Below, in pieces: positions 1-6,052 of a stretch of DNA of 7,256 bases. A model generated the notes under the pieces. The model was not told where the DNA came from. It ran no database searches and was given only the letters and a program-made list of their open reading frames with translations. The position numbers and the translations under genes are program-made. The stretch is from an uncultured Clostridia bacterium. Its GTDB lineage: Bacteria > Bacillota > Clostridia > Oscillospirales > Ruminococcaceae. The stretch's first letter is position 1. Every line of letters starts with the position of its first letter. The DNA lies in the NCBI GenBank assembly GCA_937892655.1, contig CALBJC010000118.1, positions 1 to 7,256 of the forward strand, given 5' to 3'.

Positions 1-53
1 CCTGTGACCCTCTGCTTGTAAGGCAGATGCTCTCCCAGCTGAGCTATGCTCCC
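1..53 (-). tRNA. tRNA-Val (anticodon UAC), 3' part cut off by the window edge
   Basis: Read on the minus strand, the tRNA begins with the acceptor strand GGGAGCA at 53-47. It continues through TA, a D-arm with GCTC/GAGC stem, and an anticodon arm TCTGC-CTTACAA-GCAGA whose loop centre TAC is the valine anticodon UAC. After a GGGTC variable loop the first T-stem strand ACAGG reaches position 1. About 20 nucleotides (T-loop, second T-stem strand, acceptor 3' strand) lie outside the window, so acceptor pairing cannot be checked here. A consensus promoter lies 46 bp upstream. More tRNA genes may follow beyond the window, as tRNAs are often clustered in this group, but that is only an expectation. 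Confidence 0.95.
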
Positions 54-98
54 ACCTAGTAGTCTGTCAAGAACTATTGCCCTCAACCGACGAAATTT

Positions 99-127
99 AT
101 TATACACTATTTAAACGGCTTTGTCAA
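99..127 (-). promoter_or_regulatory. Consensus sigma-A promoter for tRNA-Val
   Basis: On the minus strand there is TTGACA (122-127), a 17-bp spacer (105-121), then TATAAT (99-104). This is a perfect match to both consensus hexamers at the optimal spacing. The predicted start near 92 leaves a leader of roughly 40 nt before the tRNA 5' end at 53. Such a strong promoter fits a stable RNA gene. It lies within the 105-bp gap between the hslO stop and the tRNA. I see no GC-rich hairpin with a T-run in that gap, so readthrough from hslO into the tRNA is also possible. Confidence 0.85.
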
Positions 128-158
128 TACCTTTTTTCAATTTTTCTCAAAATAACAA

Positions 159-1034
159 TTATGCCTTATTTTCAGCCATCGCCTTTATTTCATCTGACGT
201 AAAAGAGTATGCTTTGTTGCAGAAATGGCATTTAACCTCTGTTACCTCATCATTTGCCATATCGAGCAGATCCTCCTTACCGATCGAGATAAGCGCTCTT
301 TCAACACGCTGCTTTGAACAGTCGCATACATAGTTTACCTCAAAGTCATCCAAAATATTCGGCTCTAATCCGTCGAGCGCTTTAAGAGCAATTTGGTCAA
401 CTGTCATACCCTTTTCAAGAAGGTTTGTTACAGATGACATTTCATTTATGTTCTTTTCAATAACGTCGATAACCTCATCAGGCGCAAACGGCAAAAGCTG
501 AATTAAGAATCCGCCTGCCTGCTTCACAGATAAATCAGGGTTTACCAAAACGCCCAGAGCACAAACCGAAGGCACCTGCTCACTTACTGCAAGATAGTTT
601 GTAATATCCTCTGCGATTTCACCAGAAACTATAGGCACCTGACCTGAATACGGCTCTTTTAAACCGATATCCTTGATAACTGAGAGCGTACCATCTGTAC
701 CGACAGCACCTCTTACATCAAGCTTACCATACTGATTGAGCGGCAGTTCAACTACTGAATTTTCAACATAAGCCTTAACGTTGCCGTAGCTGTCAGAAAC
801 TGCAATAAGAGTACCCGCAGGACCTTTACCGTTGAGCCTTACAGTAATACTGTCAGTTTCATTCTTAAGGCCAAAACCCATAAGGGATGTACCCATAGCA
901 AGACGGCCAAGACCCGCAGTTACAACCGCAGATGTCTGATGAATTTTTTCTATTTCATTTACAATACTCTTACCATCAATCGCGCTGCATACTACTGATG
1001 CATCACGGCTGATAGCTCTGACTATTCTGCCCAT
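159..1034 (-). CDS. hslO: Hsp33 family redox-regulated molecular chaperone
   Basis: This 291-residue protein has the usual length and layout of Hsp33. An N-terminal chaperone domain covers roughly residues 1-230 (MGRIVRAIS..., with the GLGRLAMGTSLM stretch in the first quarter). A C-terminal zinc redox switch follows, with cysteines at about 237 and 239 (CDC) and 269 and 272 (CHFC), giving the family pattern CxC-X29-CxxC. In the family these four cysteines bind Zn2+ when reduced. Under oxidative plus unfolding stress they form disulfides, release zinc and activate ATP-independent holdase activity in the cytoplasm. All four are present, so the switch should work. The ATG at 1034 is preceded by GGAGG (1045-1049) with a 10-nt spacer. 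It is the last gene of the yerC unit, 19 nt after the methyltransferase stop. The identification is firm. Confidence 0.96.
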   Translation of the reverse strand: MGRIVRAISRDASVVCSAIDGKSIVNEIEKIHQTSAVVTAGLGRLAMGTSLMGFGLKNETDSITVRLNGKGPAGTLIAVSDSYGNVKAYVENSVVELPLNQYGKLDVRGAVGTDGTLSVIKDIGLKEPYSGQVPIVSGEIAEDITNYLAVSEQVPSVCALGVLVNPDLSVKQAGGFLIQLLPFAPDEVIDVIEKNINEMSSVTNLLEKGMTVDQIALKALDGLEPNILDDFEVNYVCDCSKQRVERALISIGKEDLLDMANDEVTEVKCHFCNKAYSFTSDEIKAMAENKA

Positions 1035-1053
1035 TTAAAATTTTCCTCCAAAA

Positions 1054-1797
1054 CTATTTTACCTTTTTAGCAACATATAAAATACGCTGAGTTTTTTCGG
1101 TTACCTCGTTATCCGAAAAATCATCATACTGCGCCAAAAGCTCAAAGCCGCATTCGCAAAGAAGACGCTTTATAACCTCATCATCGTAGGCAAGCTCGCA
1201 AAACTGCTCTGACTGGCGCTCGTATATATCGCCGTCACGTTCAAAGAAATCAAGGGTTATCTCAACCTTATTATCCTCATCGACAAAGCTGTTTTGCCAT
1301 ACGCAGTAGACATCCTCTGTATCATATACAAAAACATTATCCCCCAATACGCATTTATGCTTATAAGGGGTATTCATATCAAAAATAAAAAGCCCGTCAG
1401 GGTATGCAAACAAGGATACACGCTCAAATGTTTTTTTGACATCGTCAAGACTTTCAAGATGATTTAAGCAGTCAAGCGATGATACAGTAACATCAATAGT
1501 ACCAAACATATCAAGCGCTGTCATATCCTGACAGAGATACTGAATGTTAAGACCGCTATCGTATTTTTTATCAAACGCTTCGTTTAACATATCCTCGCTG
1601 TTATCGATACCTATACAGTCATAACCAAGTCTAGCCATACATTCACAAAGAGAGCCTGTTCCACAGCCAAGGTCAAGCAGAATATCCTTTCTGCCGCCAA
1701 AGCGGGTAACAAGCTCATCGTATCTCTTTGCAATGGTATCATAGCTTACATTCATTGTCAAGGCATCGTAGTATCTTGCAAAAAGGCTGTATGACAT
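1054..1797 (-). CDS. Class I SAM-dependent methyltransferase
   Basis: The 247-residue cytoplasmic protein has a Rossmann-type methyltransferase fold. Motif I, LLDLGCGTG, is at residues 40-48, the ribose-binding acidic residue D65 is in GIDNS, and the adenine-contacting D91 is in CQDMTALD. The region IDVTVSSLDCLNHL (101-114) matches the post-II active-site strand, and GLFIFDMNTPYK (135-146) matches motif III. It resembles the YqeM-like small-molecule methyltransferases of Firmicutes, but the substrate cannot be read from the sequence, so no symbol is given. The start codon shares one base with the stop of the upstream yerC-like gene (TAATG). An AAGGA site sits inside the end of that gene with about 7 nt spacing, so the two are probably translationally coupled. 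Whether it acts on a metabolite, RNA or protein is unknown. Confidence 0.85.
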   Translation of the reverse strand: MSYSLFARYYDALTMNVSYDTIAKRYDELVTRFGGRKDILLDLGCGTGSLCECMARLGYDCIGIDNSEDMLNEAFDKKYDSGLNIQYLCQDMTALDMFGTIDVTVSSLDCLNHLESLDDVKKTFERVSLFAYPDGLFIFDMNTPYKHKCVLGDNVFVYDTEDVYCVWQNSFVDEDNKVEITLDFFERDGDIYERQSEQFCELAYDDEVIKRLLCECGFELLAQYDDFSDNEVTEKTQRILYVAKKVK

Positions 1798-2087
1798 TAT
1801 TTATCCTTCATTCTATCAAATACGATCTTATAACCGTCACTACCATAGTTCATTGAACGGTTTACACGGCTGATAGTAGCTGTTGACGCACCTGTTGTGT
1901 TTACGATATTGCTGTAAACGTGATGATCGTTTAACATCTTAGCTACCTGAAAGCGCTGAGAGAGTGACTTAAGCTCAGGAACTGTGCATAAATCTTCAAA
2001 AAAGTCATAGCACTCGTCAATTGTTTCAAGGCACAAAATTGCTTCAAAAAGGTCATCAAGATTCTTGTTTTTAAGCTTGTTATTCAT
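1797..2087 (-). CDS. YerC/YecD family TrpR-related DNA-binding protein
   Basis: This 96-residue protein is all-helical, in the style of the TrpR superfamily. The stretch LCTVPELKSLSQRFQVAKML (33-52) is the typical YerC/YecD core, and residues about 58-80, including GASTATISRVNRSM, form the helix-turn-helix with a TISRVNR recognition helix. Homologues in Firmicutes are about 95-105 residues, so it is complete. The family is TrpR-like in fold, but its ligand and target genes are not established as far as I know, and tryptophan binding should not be assumed. The ATG at 2087 follows GGGAG with a short spacer. It is the first gene of a unit with a methyltransferase and hslO, behind a leader of about 90 nt. 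Autoregulation is plausible for a leading regulator but is not shown. Confidence 0.9.
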   Translation of the reverse strand: MNNKLKNKNLDDLFEAILCLETIDECYDFFEDLCTVPELKSLSQRFQVAKMLNDHHVYSNIVNTTGASTATISRVNRSMNYGSDGYKIVFDRMKDK

Positions 2088-2142
2088 ACAAATCTCCCTT
2101 TCAGATAAATACTGATATTTTATATTCTTTATTTTGGATATT

Positions 2143-2158
2143 GCTTTTACGCTTTTAC
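2143..2158 (-). repeat. Tandem 8-bp direct repeat in the yerC leader
   Basis: On the minus strand the leader contains GTAAAAGC twice in exact tandem (plus-strand copies GCTTTTAC at 2143-2150 and 2151-2158). The 10-bp version ending in the second copy (GCTTTTACAC, 2151-2160) recurs exactly at 2252-2261, inside the terminator hairpin about 100 bp away. In the yerC transcript the pair would fall at roughly +20 to +35. It could be a regulatory site or chance in AT-rich DNA. Confidence 0.4.
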
Positions 2159-2183
2159 ACTTTATTGTGTGATTTATAAATAC

Positions 2184-2212
2184 ATTTTACCACACTAAAT
2201 TAAAAAAGTAAA
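2184..2212 (-). promoter_or_regulatory. Promoter of the yerC-methyltransferase-hslO unit
   Basis: On the minus strand there is TTTACT (2207-2212), a 17-bp spacer, then TAAAAT (2184-2189), with TGG just before it giving an extended -10 element. The predicted start is near 2177, leaving about 90 nt of leader before the ATG at 2087. A TTGACA at 2220-2225 also lies here, but the hexamer 17 bp after it is only TAATTT, so it is the weaker alternative. The promoter begins about 25 bp after the terminator of the upstream unit, consistent with an independent transcription unit. Confidence 0.6.
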
Positions 2213-2235
2213 TACCTTTTGTCAAAAAAATTTTA

Positions 2236-2269
2236 CAAAAAATAAGGCTCAGCTTTTACACTGAACCTT
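2236..2269 (-). terminator. Rho-independent terminator of the ddl-murI-DUF1934-homocysteine methyltransferase unit
   Basis: Eleven bases after the homocysteine methyltransferase stop codon, the minus strand forms AAGGTTCAG (2261-2269), an 8-nt loop, then CTGAGCCTT (2244-2252). This is a 9-bp stem with one G-U pair, followed by ATTTTTTG. The stem, loop and T-run all match an intrinsic terminator. It separates this unit from the yerC unit downstream. Confidence 0.88.
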
Positions 2270-2279
2270 AAAGCTTATT

Positions 2280-3533
2280 TTAGTATATTATAGCGCCGTA
2301 TTCTGCACAGATCTCCTTCAACATTTCTTCATCGATTGATGACTGACTGTCAACAAGCGCTCTGCCATTGTAGAATTTCAAAGCATTCTTAAGCGCTGCT
2401 GCGTTATGCGCCTTGAAAAGCACAGGCAGCTTACACATATGAGCATTTAACGCAAAGAAATAACCGTCATCGTTATTTTCAACTACTACCTTTATAGCGT
2501 CAAAGTTTTCATCCTCAATTTCAAGGAGTACATCTGACATATCCATTTCACATAATACAGGCTCGCTGATTGAAAGAGATTCAAAATTCATAAAGAATAC
2601 ATCGCTTTCTGACGCTGCCACAAATTCTGTTGACTGCTTTTTGATGTCAACGCTTTGATAGTCAAATGACTTTACTGCCTTTGCAATCTGAGCCAGATGT
2701 TCAGGTGTATTACCGCAGCAACCGCCTACGATCTGAGCGCCCGCTTTTAAAACGCTGACAATTTTTTCACCCATATCTAAAGCGCTAAGCTCGTATGTAC
2801 AGCCGCTTTCATCATCAGCTAAAGGCTGACCGGCATTAGGCTTTGCAATAAGCGGAATCTTAGCATAAGGATAGATAGCCGCAATCTGCTCTGCCATCGC
2901 CTCAGGACCGTTTGAGCAGTTTAAACCAAACGCTGAGATGCCCATATCCTGCAATGAGATAAGGCAGGTAAGCGGAGTAGCGCCCGTTAAGGTATGGCCG
3001 CTTTCATCAACTGTAATTGTTACAAAAATCGGGAGATCAAATTCCTTTAATGCGATGACTGCCGCTCTTATCTCGCAAAGCGACATCATAGTTTCGATAG
3101 CAAAATAGTCAACGCCTGCTTCATAAAGCGCTCTGCCCTGCTGACTGAAAACTTCAATCATTCTGTCAAAGCTGGTCATACCAAAAGGCTCGCAGAATTC
3201 ACCTGTAGGAGAAATATCGCCTGCTACAAGCTTATTTTCAAACTCGTCTGCTACTGACTTTGAGATTGATACTAAATTTTTGCAAAGGCTTTCAACCTCA
3301 TCCTCTAAGCTGTAATGCTCAAGCTTTATATAGTTTGCAGAAAATGTTGGCGCATATACAACGTCTGCACCGGCTTTGTAGAATTCTCTCTGAAGCTGTT
3401 TTAAAACCTCAGGATTATCCTCGACCCATTTTTCAACGCAGACGCCTGCAGGCAAGCCACGAGCAATAAGGTTTGAACCTGTTGCACCATCCAAAACAAG
3501 GGGAAGCTTAAATTTAAAACTATCAGTTGACAT
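2280..3533 (-). CDS. Homocysteine S-methyltransferase (MetH-type Hcy domain) with a C-terminal pterin-domain-like remnant
   Basis: This 417-residue cytoplasmic enzyme has residues about 10-290 as a complete homocysteine-binding (betaine)8 barrel-type domain. It opens with LVLDGATGSNL, followed by GADVVYAPTFSAN. The three zinc-ligand cysteines of the family are at C206 (GLNCSNGP) and C272/C273 (GGCCGNTPEH). It transfers a methyl group to homocysteine to form methionine. The sequence is closer to the MetH N-terminal domain than to E. coli MmuM, so the methyl donor (S-methylmethionine, or a methyl-corrinoid or folate partner made elsewhere) is uncertain. Residues about 320-417 end with PVLFKAHNAAALKNALKFY, GRALVDSQSS and EYGAIIY. 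These resemble the middle of a MetH pterin-binding barrel, but the full domain and any B12-binding domain are absent. It starts 3 nt after the DUF1934 stop, with its AAAGGA site inside that gene, so the two are closely coupled. It is the last gene before the terminator. Confidence 0.87.
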   Translation of the reverse strand: MSTDSFKFKLPLVLDGATGSNLIARGLPAGVCVEKWVEDNPEVLKQLQREFYKAGADVVYAPTFSANYIKLEHYSLEDEVESLCKNLVSISKSVADEFENKLVAGDISPTGEFCEPFGMTSFDRMIEVFSQQGRALYEAGVDYFAIETMMSLCEIRAAVIALKEFDLPIFVTITVDESGHTLTGATPLTCLISLQDMGISAFGLNCSNGPEAMAEQIAAIYPYAKIPLIAKPNAGQPLADDESGCTYELSALDMGEKIVSVLKAGAQIVGGCCGNTPEHLAQIAKAVKSFDYQSVDIKKQSTEFVAASESDVFFMNFESLSISEPVLCEMDMSDVLLEIEDENFDAIKVVVENNDDGYFFALNAHMCKLPVLFKAHNAAALKNALKFYNGRALVDSQSSIDEEMLKEICAEYGAIIY

Positions 3534-3536
3534 TTT

Positions 3537-3968
3537 TTACTTTCCTTTCTCTTCTTCGATTTTAAGCGAAAGCTCAAAATCTGCAATGTAGCTTGAATTT
3601 ATATCAAGAGTATATGAAAATTCAAGTGTACCGCCATTTTCAGATAAATCTGACTTAATATATCGAGTTGCAATTCCTACAATGAATTCACCGTATGGTG
3701 TTCCGTAATGACAGCGGTGCTTATTGCCCTTTTCGATTATAAGCTGTGATGAACAAGCACCCGTTCTGTTCATAGTTACAAGGTTTTCACCTTCAACTGA
3801 CAAAATTGTATTTGAGCCTGCAAAGCCCGTTGTTTCTGACTCTGCGTAGGCAATTTCAAAGCCTTTTGCGGTCTTTTTGAGCTTACCGCTTGTGATAAGC
3901 TCTGTTGTAAGCTTCTGATCCTCTTCAATCTGAGTGCTTACAATTGTTATTAAAACATCCCTGGTCAA
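3537..3968 (-). CDS. DUF1934 (YwiB-like) beta-barrel protein, TTG start
   Basis: The 143-residue protein begins MTRDVLITIVSTQ and has alternating beta-strand patterns throughout (for example TILSVEGENLVTMNRTG, HRCHYGTPYGEFIVGI, GTLEFSYTLDINSSYIADFELSLKI). This matches the YwiB/DUF1934 family, small calycin-like beta-barrels of Firmicutes with no established function. The start is TTG at 3968: no ATG or GTG fits better, the reading starts at the family's usual N-terminus, and an AAAGGA site lies about 7 nt upstream, overlapping the murI stop codon. There is no signal peptide or membrane segment, so it should be cytoplasmic. It is placed between murI and the homocysteine methyltransferase with gaps of only a few bases and must be cotranscribed with them, but this does not reveal its role. 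Confidence 0.85.
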   Translation of the reverse strand: MTRDVLITIVSTQIEEDQKLTTELITSGKLKKTAKGFEIAYAESETTGFAGSNTILSVEGENLVTMNRTGACSSQLIIEKGNKHRCHYGTPYGEFIVGIATRYIKSDLSENGGTLEFSYTLDINSSYIADFELSLKIEEEKGK

Positions 3969-3981
3969 ATTGATTTCCTTT

Positions 3982-4788
3982 CTATAAAACGCACTGGCTG
4001 ATTAAAGCATTGGTATTATGCCCTAAAAAGCTTTCAACATTTTCTGAAAACAGCTCAACGCTGTCTGTGCAGTAAAGCTCAAGCCTGCCCTCTTTACCGC
4101 TGTTGTTTCTGAGGCCCTTTTCTTCAAGCAGAGTTTTGGCATATATACCCGCCTGCTCGCCTGATGAGATGAGCGTTACATCATCGCCCATTATATCTCT
4201 TATTATATCCGTCAAAAGCGGATAATGAGTACAGCCTAATATAAGTGTATCAACACCGTCTTTTTTCATTACAGAAAGATATTCTTCTGCAACGAGGGTT
4301 GCTATCTTATTGCCCTTATCTGTATAGCCGTTTTCTACAAGTGGCACAAACAAAGGACAGCCCTGAGCGGTTACCGATAATGACGGATCTATCTCATGCA
4401 AAATCTTGGTATAGCTTTCACTCTTTATTGTAGTAGGAGTACCGATAACGCCTATTCTGCCGTTTTTTGTAGCCGCAGCTGCCGCTTTTACTGTTGGCAG
4501 TAAAACGCCTGTAAACGATAGATCTCCGTTATATATAGGGTTTGACATCATAACAGCGCTGACTGTACCGCAGGCTACAATGATCATCTTTACATTATGC
4601 TTTGTCAGAAATTCGATATCATCCTGAGCATACTTTACAATAGTCTGATTACTCTTTGTGCCGTAGGGGATTCTCGCTGTATCTCCAAGATATATGATAT
4701 TTTCATCAGGCATAAGCTCTCTGATAGCCTTTACCGCTGTAAGACCGCCGCACCCTGAATCGAATACACCGATTGAGTAATTATTCAT
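3982..4788 (-). CDS. murI: Glutamate racemase
   Basis: The 268-residue protein interconverts L- and D-glutamate, providing D-Glu for the UDP-MurNAc-peptide in the cytoplasm. Visible family motifs are GVFDSGCGG (7-15, with D10 and S11), LGDTARIPYG (34-43), the first catalytic cysteine C73 in VACGTVSA (71-78), and the second, C186, in GCTHYP (185-190) with H188. The family most often reads ACNT at the first cysteine; here the Asn position is Gly (G74). The length is normal and the C-terminal LG.. helix is present, so it is complete. The ATG at 4788 lies inside the end of ddl (overlap ATGAATAA, 8 bp) with a weak AGGTGA site, so translation is probably coupled to ddl. Pairing with ddl supports a cell-wall role. 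Asp/Glu racemase relatives are a less likely alternative. Confidence 0.94.
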   Translation of the reverse strand: MNNYSIGVFDSGCGGLTAVKAIRELMPDENIIYLGDTARIPYGTKSNQTIVKYAQDDIEFLTKHNVKMIIVACGTVSAVMMSNPIYNGDLSFTGVLLPTVKAAAAATKNGRIGVIGTPTTIKSESYTKILHEIDPSLSVTAQGCPLFVPLVENGYTDKGNKIATLVAEEYLSVMKKDGVDTLILGCTHYPLLTDIIRDIMGDDVTLISSGEQAGIYAKTLLEEKGLRNNSGKEGRLELYCTDSVELFSENVESFLGHNTNALISQCVL

Positions 4789-5860
4789 AACTCACCTGTG
4801 CCCTTTCAAATGCAAGTCTGATAAGCTCTTCAACAAGCGCATTGCCACCAATGCCGCTATGCTTCATAAGCTGAGGATACATACTGATTGCTGTAAAACC
4901 AGGCAATGTATTAGGCTCGTTTAAGATTATCTCGCCATTGTCGCATACAAAGAAATCTACTCTTGTAAGGCCTGTGCACTCAAGCGCTCTGTACGCCTTT
5001 ACTGCCTGCTCTCTTACCTTTTCAATCATCTGGTCGCTGATTCTTGCAGGCATATAGAACTGGCAGTCATCAGACTGATACTTAGCCTCATAATCGTAAA
5101 AATCACTTGCTGTAACAATTTCTGCTACTGTTGAAGCAAAAGGAGCTGAATTACCCATTACGGCGCATTCGCATTCTTTACCAACAACAGCCTTTTCAAC
5201 TACTACCTTTTTATCGTGAGCAAAAGCAGCCTTTATGCCGCTTTCAAGCTCGGCTCTGGTTCTCGCCTTTGAAACGCCGACAGATGAGCCGCAGTTTGCA
5301 GGCTTTATGAACATAGGATATGAAAGCTTTTCTTCCATTTCAGCGCATTTTTCATCAATAAGGTCAAGCTCATCCATTCTCATAGCAACGTATGGAGTCA
5401 TCTTGATACCTGCTGACTCTAAAACTATATGAGTTTTTTCCTTATCCATAGCGTTGCATGACGCTATAACGCCACAGCCAACGTATGGGATACCCGATAA
5501 ATCGAGAAGACCCTGTAATGTTCCATCCTCGCCATTCTTACCATGGAGTACAGGGAATACGCAGTCTACCCTCATGATCTGAGTTGTATTATCAGGCAAA
5601 ATCTTGATAAAGCCGTTATGAGCAGGGTCAGGAGATAAAATGCAAGGCACTAAATCAGTACTCTGCTCCCATGAGCCATCCTTTATAGCGCTGATATCGC
5701 CGGGATAGTAAAACCATCTGCCTTTTTTTGTTATACCGATACAAATAACCTCAAACTTTTTATCATCGATACATGAGATGATATTTGTAGCTGAGATAAG
5801 TGAAATTTCGTGTTCGTTTGAAACACCGCCAAAAATTACTGCAATACGAAGCTTTGACAT
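4781..5860 (-). CDS. ddl: D-alanine--D-alanine ligase
   Basis: The 359-residue ATP-grasp enzyme joins two D-alanines for peptidoglycan precursors in the cytoplasm. The N-terminal substrate motif is FGGVSNEHEISLISA (10-24, with catalytic E16). VFPVLHGKNGEDG is at 101-113, the ATP-grasp lysine loop FIKPANCGSSVGVSK at 184-198, RVDFF at 300-304, and the Mg2+-binding NEPNTLPGFT at 314-323. The omega loop reads FYDYEAKYQSDDCQ. Its Tyr261 corresponds to the Tyr seen in D-Ala-D-Ala ligases such as E. coli DdlB. Phe or other residues at that site mark D-Ala-D-Lac and Van-type ligases, so ordinary D-Ala-D-Ala product (vancomycin-sensitive type) is predicted. The ATG at 5860 has an AAAAGGGG site about 8 nt upstream. 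It is the first gene of a four-gene unit, with murI overlapping its end. Confidence 0.95.
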   Translation of the reverse strand: MSKLRIAVIFGGVSNEHEISLISATNIISCIDDKKFEVICIGITKKGRWFYYPGDISAIKDGSWEQSTDLVPCILSPDPAHNGFIKILPDNTTQIMRVDCVFPVLHGKNGEDGTLQGLLDLSGIPYVGCGVIASCNAMDKEKTHIVLESAGIKMTPYVAMRMDELDLIDEKCAEMEEKLSYPMFIKPANCGSSVGVSKARTRAELESGIKAAFAHDKKVVVEKAVVGKECECAVMGNSAPFASTVAEIVTASDFYDYEAKYQSDDCQFYMPARISDQMIEKVREQAVKAYRALECTGLTRVDFFVCDNGEIILNEPNTLPGFTAISMYPQLMKHSGIGGNALVEELIRLAFERAQVSYE

Positions 5861-5920
5861 AATTAGCCCCTTTTCTGTATATTTATATTTTAAAAATCTA
5901 TACTAAACGTCTAATAAATA

Positions 5921-5950
5921 AGTATACCATAAAAAGCCTGATAATGCAAC
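5921..5950 (-). promoter_or_regulatory. Probable promoter of the ddl unit (extended -10)
   Basis: On the minus strand TGG-TATACT (with TATACT at 5921-5926) is a good extended -10 element. The best -35 candidate, TTGCAT (5945-5950), is poor and has an 18-bp spacer, so recognition would rest mainly on the extended -10 and on the AT-rich tract beyond it (5951-5980). The predicted start near 5914 gives a leader of about 54 nt with no recognised riboswitch or attenuator. Confidence 0.5.
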
Positions 5951-6010
5951 AAAAATTAAATAATTGTAAAATTATATTTTTTGGCTGTTTTTATATGAAA
6001 ATATGCTCAT

Positions 6011-6034
6011 AAGATGTTGACAAATCAACATCTT
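6011..6034. promoter_or_regulatory. Operator 1: 24-bp perfect palindrome over the -35 of the MarR promoter
   Basis: AAGATGTTGA-CAAA-TCAACATCTT has 10-bp perfect arms around a 4-bp centre. There is no T-run after it, so it is not a terminator. It contains the TTGACA -35 hexamer of the marR promoter. Its 16-bp core (6015-6030) recurs in inverted orientation as operator 2. Short dyads of about 16-24 bp next to a MarR-family gene are typical autoregulatory sites. That the neighbouring MarR protein is the binder is inferred. Confidence 0.8.
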
Positions 6035-6045
6035 GGCGGTATCAT
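6017..6045 (+). promoter_or_regulatory. Sigma-A promoter of the marR-alcohol dehydrogenase unit
   Basis: TTGACA (6017-6022), a 17-bp spacer, and TATCAT (6040-6045) match the consensus at 11 of 12 positions. The start is predicted near 6052, giving a leader of about 44 nt before the ATG at 6096. The -35 lies within operator 1 and the start point at the edge of operator 2, so a bound repressor would block polymerase at both ends. Confidence 0.8.
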
Positions 6046-6052
6046 TGAATAT

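Noticed and set aside
65..70. Second TTGACA on the minus strand close to the tRNA as another promoter
   Set aside because: The matching -10 position would fall inside the tRNA acceptor/D-arm and does not resemble TATAAT.
2167..2195. GTGTG...CACAC dyad flanking the -10 of the yerC promoter as an operator
   Set aside because: The arms are only 5 bp with a 19-bp gap, and the flanking bases do not match; this is expected by chance in such DNA.
2349..2358. TGTCAACAAG inside the homocysteine methyltransferase gene as a third MarR site
   Set aside because: Only one half of the dyad is present and it lies deep in coding sequence.
4781..5860. The ligase as a Van-type or D-Ala-D-Lac resistance ligase
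   Set aside because: The omega-loop YEAKY carries the Tyr typical of D-Ala-D-Ala ligases, and no vanH, vanX or vanS/R genes are nearby; it sits with murI as a housekeeping gene.
5960..5975. ATAATT-GTAA-AATTAT inverted repeat upstream of ddl
   Set aside because: It is made only of A/T-rich short arms in a very AT-rich tract and is more simply an UP-element-like region.
6011..6034. The 24-bp palindrome as a terminator of a transcript
   Set aside because: It lacks a following T-run on either strand, and it overlaps a -35 hexamer and is duplicated as an operator.
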